Shown here piece by piece: positions 60,030-64,000 of a stretch of 64,000 bases of DNA; the stretch's first letter is position 1; each line of letters opens with the position of its first letter. Below the pieces are notes generated by a model. That model was not told the origin of the DNA. It saw only the letters and a program-made list of their open reading frames with translations, and did no database searches. The DNA comes from JACVRW01 sp036407035. Lineage in GTDB: Bacteria; Actinomycetota; Thermoleophilia; Solirubrobacterales; Thermoleophilaceae. Made by a program: the position numbers and the translations under genes. The stretch covers positions 11,560 through 75,559 of the forward strand of contig DASXAA010000164.1 in NCBI GenBank assembly GCA_036407035.1, read 5' to 3'.

Positions 60030-60674
60030 TCAGCCCTGGTAGTCGATCTTCCAGTCCGACTGGATGGCGTTCTTCATCTCGAACGACCACTGGTAGCCGT
60101 GCTCGGGGATGTCGATCCGCTGGTGGTCCGCCTGGCCCACGTACGCGGGCGAGCCCGGCACCGTCGAGAAGATCGAGTTGTTGAGGGTGGTGGTGGAGCC
60201 GTCGGGGCCCCGGTACGGGTGCATCGCGCAGTCGATCTTGTCGCCGACCTTCAGGGTGCCGGCGCCGTCCACGATCTCGTGGCTGATCGGCACCCGCTCG
60301 ATCGCGACCCGCTCGCCGATCAGCTGCGCCAGGTCCGCCAGCGGACCGCCGAGCTGGCCGCCGAAGGCGGCGAGCATCGCGTCGGCCTGCTCGTCGGTCG
60401 CGCGGTCGTCGACGTATACGAGCTGCCGCCAGTTGCCCGCGAGCACGTTGCCGGGGATGTTCACGACGCTGACGAGCGTCAGGCCGCTCACGTCGACTCC
60501 GCCGATCGTGCCCTGGTCCAGGTGGTACGCGACCACGGAGTCGCACTTGCCGCCGTCGGGGTCCTCGCCGATCCAGCAGGGGCAGAGCACGTCGCAGCTG
60601 CACACCTCGAGCAGGCTGCCCTCGAGCTGGTACCCGGCCGCTGTCGACTCGGGGCTGGTCTCGGTTGTGGTCAT
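60030..60674 (-). CDS. DUF1326 domain protein
   Basis: The 214-residue protein has the DUF1326 cysteine motif 'EVCSCDVLCPCWIGEDPDGG' (~25-44), a probable metal or Fe-S site, and a beta-rich remainder ('YQLEGSLLEV', 'HGYQWSFEMKNA'). ATG 60674 follows GGAGAGCGAC. It is co-operonic with the DUF2182 gene and lies downstream of a TetR gene on the same strand, so it may be under that regulator. Confidence 0.85.
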   Translation of the reverse strand: MTTTETSPESTAAGYQLEGSLLEVCSCDVLCPCWIGEDPDGGKCDSVVAYHLDQGTIGGVDVSGLTLVSVVNIPGNVLAGNWRQLVYVDDRATDEQADAMLAAFGGQLGGPLADLAQLIGERVAIERVPISHEIVDGAGTLKVGDKIDCAMHPYRGPDGSTTTLNNSIFSTVPGSPAYVGQADHQRIDIPEHGYQWSFEMKNAIQSDWKIDYQG

Positions 60675-60759
60675 GTCGCTCTCCTTGATCCTCCAGAGTC
60701 CACGGTTCGCCGCGCCGCCGCGGGAGGCGACCGCTCGCACGACTCGGGCTCGCGAGTCC

Positions 60760-61362
60760 TCATCCCTTCTCCAATCCCACGATCCAGCGGTCGATCCACG
60801 CCGCCAGCTGCTCGTGGCCCGTCGAGATCCCTGCCATCTGCTCGGTCTGCATGCCCTTGTTGAACGTGAAGACCAGCGTCAGGAGGACGTCCGCGGGGAA
60901 CTCCTCGGGGTCCAACCCGTACTCGGCGATCGCCGCCTCGATCCCCGACCCGACGACGGAGCGCCACTCGGCGTCCACGCCGATCACCCGCTCCCGCATC
61001 TCGGGGTGGTTCCACGCCATCGCCTGGAGCTCCCACCACACCTTGGCGTAGCCGCCTCTCACGTCGTCGCCGAGCCACTGCATGGCGGTCCGCCACTTCT
61101 CGATGAAGGGAGCCTCCGACTCGTACATGGTTCGCTGCCGCTCCGTGAGCCTGGCCGTGAAGCGCTCGAGCACCTGCAGGAGCAGCTCCTCCATCGAGCC
61201 GAAGTAGTAGTGCACGAGACCGTGGTTCAGTCCGGCCTCGGCGGCCACCCGCCTGGTCGTCAGCCCCGCGTGACCGTCCTTGATGAGGAGGCGCTCGGCG
61301 GCGTCGAGCAGGGCCGCGGTGGCCTCGTCGCGCCTGCTCGTCTGTCCGGTCTCCGTGGCCAA
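60760..61362 (-). CDS. TetR-family transcriptional regulator
   Basis: The 200-residue protein has a TetR HTH ('LLDAAERLLIKDGHAGLTTRRVAAEAGLNHGLVHYYF' in part, ~17-55) and a helical ligand domain with 'VWWELQAMAWNHPEMRERV'. The start is a TTG at 61362; no ATG or GTG fits the HTH. Two tandem GACTTAGTC palindromes lie 8-29 bases upstream, so it probably represses itself and the DUF1326/DUF2182 pair, and may affect the divergent gene at 61518. Confidence 0.88.
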   Translation of the reverse strand: MATETGQTSRRDEATAALLDAAERLLIKDGHAGLTTRRVAAEAGLNHGLVHYYFGSMEELLLQVLERFTARLTERQRTMYESEAPFIEKWRTAMQWLGDDVRGGYAKVWWELQAMAWNHPEMRERVIGVDAEWRSVVGSGIEAAIAEYGLDPEEFPADVLLTLVFTFNKGMQTEQMAGISTGHEQLAAWIDRWIVGLEKG

Positions 61363-61369
61363 ACCAAGT

Positions 61370-61391
61370 GACTTAGTCGATTGACTTAGTC
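61370..61391. promoter_or_regulatory. Tandem GACTTAGTC palindromes (putative TetR operator)
   Basis: Two identical odd palindromes (GACT-T-AGTC) at 61370-61378 and 61383-61391, 13 bases apart, lie just before the TetR TTG start. Another small palindrome GCTTAAGC follows at about 61396-61403. Confidence 0.55.
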
Positions 61392-61517
61392 GCTAGCTTA
61401 AGCAGGGTCGGCGGCGGATGTCAAGGCTCGCCGGGGCGGAAGGGTGCGGGCGGCGTGCGCAGGGGCGGGGCGGGCCGCGCCGCACGCCCCACCCGGCCCG
61501 CTAGGGTGGCCAGTTCC

Positions 61518-62768
61518 ATGGCCGAGATCCAGCCGCTCCGCACGCTGCGATACGAGCCCGCCGTCGCCGGCCCGCTCGGCGATGTGATCGCGCCGCCGTA
61601 CGACGTCATCGACGACGCCCTTCGCGCGGAGCTCGCGGCCCGCAGCCCCTACAACGTGGTGGAGATCGACCTGCCGCGGGCGGACGGCGGCGATCCCTAC
61701 GCGCGCGCGCGAGACACGATGGCCGACTGGCGCTCCCGCGGCGTGCTCGTGCACGAGGACGAGCCGGCGATGTGGGTGCTGGAGCAGGACTACACCGCGC
61801 CCGACGGTGGGTCTCGTCGCCGGCGCGGGTTCTTCGCGCGCGTGCGCGTCGACGAGTACGGCCCCGGGCGCATCCGGCCGCACGAACGCACCCACCCGGG
61901 CCCGAAGGAGGACCGCCTGCGCCTGACGCGCGCGACCGGCGCCAACCTCTCCCCCATCTTCAGCCTCTTCCCGGATCCACACGCGGCCGCCGACCGCGCG
62001 CTCGGCGAGGCCGCCACGGGAGAGCCGTTCGCCTCGCCGCGCGACCACGAGGGGACCGTCAACCGGCTCTGGCGCGCGGCCAACCCCGACCTGATCTCGG
62101 AGTTGCAGATGGCGCTCGCCGACGCGGAGCTCCTGATCGCCGACGGCCACCACCGCTACGAGACCGCCCGCGCGTACGCGGAGGAGGTCGGGGGGGAGGG
62201 GGACCACCGCTACGTGCTCATGCTGCTCTGCTCGCTGTCCGATCCCGGCCTGACGATCTTCCCGACCCACCGCCTCGTCAAGGGGGACCGCGGCGCCATC
62301 CGCGCCGCCCTCGAGCGCGACTTCGAGCTCGAGCCGATCGACGCCTCCCAGCTCGAGCCGCCCCCGACGAACGGCGGGCCGGTGGCGCTGGGCTACCTCG
62401 ACAGCGCGGAGCGCCGCCCCTACCGCGCGACCCTCCGCGACCAGGCGATCGCCGACCGCGCGCTCGAGGGGATGCCCGGGCCCTACCGCCGGCTCGACAC
62501 GGCGGTGCTCGAGGCGCTCATCCTGCGCGGCGCGCTCGGCATGACCGAGGACGACATCTCGCACCTCAACGGGCTCGGCTACTCGAAGGACTACGGCCAC
62601 GCGCTGTCCGAGGTCGAGTCCGGCGACTGGGACGCCGGCTTCTTCCTGCGGGCGACGCCGGTGGACCAGGTGCGGGAGGTCGCGGCCACCGGCGAGCCGA
62701 TGCCGCCGAAGTCCACCTACTTCTATCCCAAGATCCCGACCGGCCTCGTGTTCAATCTGCTGCGATAG
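61518..62768 (+). CDS. DUF1015 family protein
   Basis: The 416-residue protein shows the DUF1015 pattern: 'LRYEPAVAGPLGDVIAPPYDVI' in part at the start, 'HERTHPGPKEDRLRL', 'LIADGHHRYETARAY' and a C-terminal 'FYPKIPTGLVFNLL'. Archaeal relatives include a free serine kinase, and bacterial members are often annotated as SerC-linked; no activity is assigned here. ATG 61518. Confidence 0.85.
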   Translation: MAEIQPLRTLRYEPAVAGPLGDVIAPPYDVIDDALRAELAARSPYNVVEIDLPRADGGDPYARARDTMADWRSRGVLVHEDEPAMWVLEQDYTAPDGGSRRRRGFFARVRVDEYGPGRIRPHERTHPGPKEDRLRLTRATGANLSPIFSLFPDPHAAADRALGEAATGEPFASPRDHEGTVNRLWRAANPDLISELQMALADAELLIADGHHRYETARAYAEEVGGEGDHRYVLMLLCSLSDPGLTIFPTHRLVKGDRGAIRAALERDFELEPIDASQLEPPPTNGGPVALGYLDSAERRPYRATLRDQAIADRALEGMPGPYRRLDTAVLEALILRGALGMTEDDISHLNGLGYSKDYGHALSEVESGDWDAGFFLRATPVDQVREVAATGEPMPPKSTYFYPKIPTGLVFNLLR

Positions 62769-62794
62769 CCGGTGAAACCCCTCCAAGGAAGACG

Positions 62795-63190
62795 ATGAGA
62801 GCAATCGCCCGCCGTGACGACGGCACCCTCAGGCACTCGATCGAGATCCGCGGCCACACGGTCACAGCGGACGAGCCCAAGGAGCACGGCGGCGAGGACG
62901 CCGCGCCGAGCCCGCAGGAGCTGCTCGCCGCCAGCCTGGCCTCCTGCTCCGCGATCACCATGGAGCTGTACGCCCGCCGCAAGGGCTGGGACATCGGCGA
63001 CGTGTCGATCGAGGTGGACTACGAGCCGGCCCAGCGCGGCTCGCCGACCCGGTTCTTCCTCGAGATCCGGCTGCCCAAGGAGCTGCCGGAGGAGCAGCGC
63101 GAGCGCCTGACGCAGATCGTGGCCAAGTGCCCCGTCCACCGGACGCTCGAGGGCGAGGTCATGTTCGAGGAGAACGTCGAGCTGGTCTAG
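62795..63190 (+). CDS. OsmC-family peroxiredoxin-like protein
   Basis: The 131-residue OsmC/Ohr-type protein has 'SPQELLAASLASCSAITMEL' containing the first active cysteine and 'IVAKCPVHRTLEG' with the second. Such proteins reduce organic hydroperoxides with these thiols. ATG 62795 follows AAGGAAG. A strong terminator lies immediately after its stop. Confidence 0.88.
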   Translation: MRAIARRDDGTLRHSIEIRGHTVTADEPKEHGGEDAAPSPQELLAASLASCSAITMELYARRKGWDIGDVSIEVDYEPAQRGSPTRFFLEIRLPKELPEEQRERLTQIVAKCPVHRTLEGEVMFEENVELV

Positions 63191-63195
63191 GCAGG

Positions 63196-63239
63196 AGGAC
63201 GGCCCCCGAGCGGTCCCTGGCCTGCTCGGGGGCCGTCCT
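63196..63239. terminator. Strong bidirectional intrinsic terminator hairpin
   Basis: A perfect 16-bp stem (arms 63196-63211 and 63224-63239) with a 12-base loop lies between the convergent OsmC-type gene and the exported protein gene, and would end transcription from both sides. There is no long T tract. Confidence 0.8.
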
Positions 63240-63251
63240 GCCGATCCCGGC

Positions 63252-64000
63252 CTAACGGCGGCGGCTGCTCTTCTTCGAGCAGGGCCGGGAGATCGACACC
63301 CGAACGTCCTTGTGGAGGCCGTTCTGGCCGATCATCTGGACCGGTGCGGTCAGCTTGCGGGCGCAGAGGCTGCGCCGCACCGGCGTCAGGATGCCCTTGC
63401 CGCCACCGTTCAGCGACAACCGGAAATCGCTGATCGGCACATCCGGGATACCCGAGAACGTGTTCCTCAGCCCAGCCTTCGTGAACACGTTCTTGCCCTC
63501 CAGGGTCACATCGATCTCGCCGTTCAACAACACGATCAGCGACGGCAGATCACCAGTGCCCTGGCCCAGATAGACACCGCCGCGCAACCGCTGGTTGAGC
63601 AGCGAGGTCACCGCACTGGCCGACCCCACACGCGCCGCCGCCGGGCAGTCGCGCACCGCGATCTGCGCCGCACTGCACACCTCCGACGGCAGGTTGTTGA
63701 TATCCAGCGCCACACCAGTCGGCAACGTCAACCGCACCCGCCGCAGATGCGCCTGCCCACGACCCTGGCGCAACCGCACCTTCAACCCCGGATGCTTCCC
63801 AGGCCTCACCTGCTTACGACCCGTCAGCTGCAGCGTCATCCTCGGCGAGAACCTCAGCGAACCACACTCGCCGACCTGATAGCGGCTCGACGGCGTGGCC
63901 GTAGCCCCACCGCCGCCGCCGACGGTCGCCCTGACCGACTTGACGGAACAGGAGGTCGGGTTGACCGCGAACCCGTCACGGTCGATCGCCACCGTCAGCG
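63252..64000 (-). CDS. Exported repeat-type actinobacterial protein, C-terminal part (cut by window end)
   Basis: The frame is open to the window edge; about 249 C-terminal residues are visible. It has 'VNPTSCSVKSVRATV', 'FSPRMTLQLTGRK', 'TLPTGVALDINNL', paired cysteines ('EVCSAAQIAVRDC') and 'VYLGQGTGDLPSLIVLL', then a basic end. I have seen this pattern in large exported proteins of Thermoleophilia; function unknown. The signal peptide, if any, is outside the window. Confidence 0.75.
   Translation of the reverse strand, partial: LTVAIDRDGFAVNPTSCSVKSVRATVGGGGGATATPSSRYQVGECGSLRFSPRMTLQLTGRKQVRPGKHPGLKVRLRQGRGQAHLRRVRLTLPTGVALDINNLPSEVCSAAQIAVRDCPAAARVGSASAVTSLLNQRLRGGVYLGQGTGDLPSLIVLLNGEIDVTLEGKNVFTKAGLRNTFSGIPDVPISDFRLSLNGGGKGILTPVRRSLCARKLTAPVQMIGQNGLHKDVRVSISRPCSKKSSRRR

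Overview
The window is bacterial chromosome, very GC-rich, with tightly packed genes, many GTG starts and many four-base stop/start overlaps (GTGA or ATGA). Exported proteins carrying 'SRQIKDGTI'-type repeats with a collagen-like stretch, and a Cys-rich exported protein at the right edge, are of a kind I associate with Thermoleophilia. The best guess is a soil actinobacterium of the Solirubrobacterales type. That placement is inference from composition and protein style, not from a marker gene.

Layout. (1) 1-3284, plus strand: the end of a class III aminotransferase, an IclR regulator, a cupin and a PEP-utiliser swivel-domain protein, all start/stop coupled. (2) 3298-10511, minus strand: a giant exported protein with a methyltransferase, an HD-GYP/LuxR protein, an esterase with an N-terminal membrane region and a tiny membrane protein. 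(3) 10570-24113, minus strand: a 13-gene operon with split transketolase, E1 alpha/beta of a 2-oxoacid dehydrogenase, a class IV aminotransferase, a complete branched-chain-amino-acid-type ABC transporter, an MBL-fold lactonase-like protein, an FMN/Fe-S/FAD ene-reductase-type enzyme and an aldehyde dehydrogenase. (4) 24364-29553: a second aminotransferase/MBL pair, a class III aminotransferase coupled to an APH-type kinase, and a GntR/FCD regulator. An ATTGYATCCAA-like motif recurs before the three transcription units of regions 3-4 and before the regulator.

(5) 29610-47570: a sugar-catabolic island that looks built for apiosides. It holds two exported glycoside hydrolases (one DUF4038/GH140-like, the apiosidase family; one Tat-exported), an oligopeptide/sugar-type ABC transporter with a Tat lipoprotein and a fused double ATPase, an apionolactonase-like three-domain protein, several dehydrogenases, a xylose-isomerase-like TIM barrel and a GntR/FCD regulator. 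A short palindrome (CTRT-NNN-AYAG) lies in front of every promoter of the island. An amidohydrolase and a quinone-oxidoreductase-like gene are decayed inside or at its edge, and the latter has an intact paralogue at the other edge.

(6) 47601-50109: a VanY-like carboxypeptidase with a VanR/VanS-like two-component system. (7) 50106-57719: an exported collagen-like protein, tRNA-His, an isochorismatase-family hydrolase, an ABC-2 exporter coupled to a LiaSR/DesKR-type two-component system, a UDP-glucuronate-decarboxylase-like epimerase and a lipoprotein. (8) 57792-64000: tRNA-Arg, tRNA-Pro, a CapA-like protein, a DUF1326/DUF2182 pair with a TetR regulator, a DUF1015 protein, an OsmC-type protein, a strong terminator and the end of an exported protein.

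No CRISPR array, insertion sequence, integrase, prophage or rRNA was seen.
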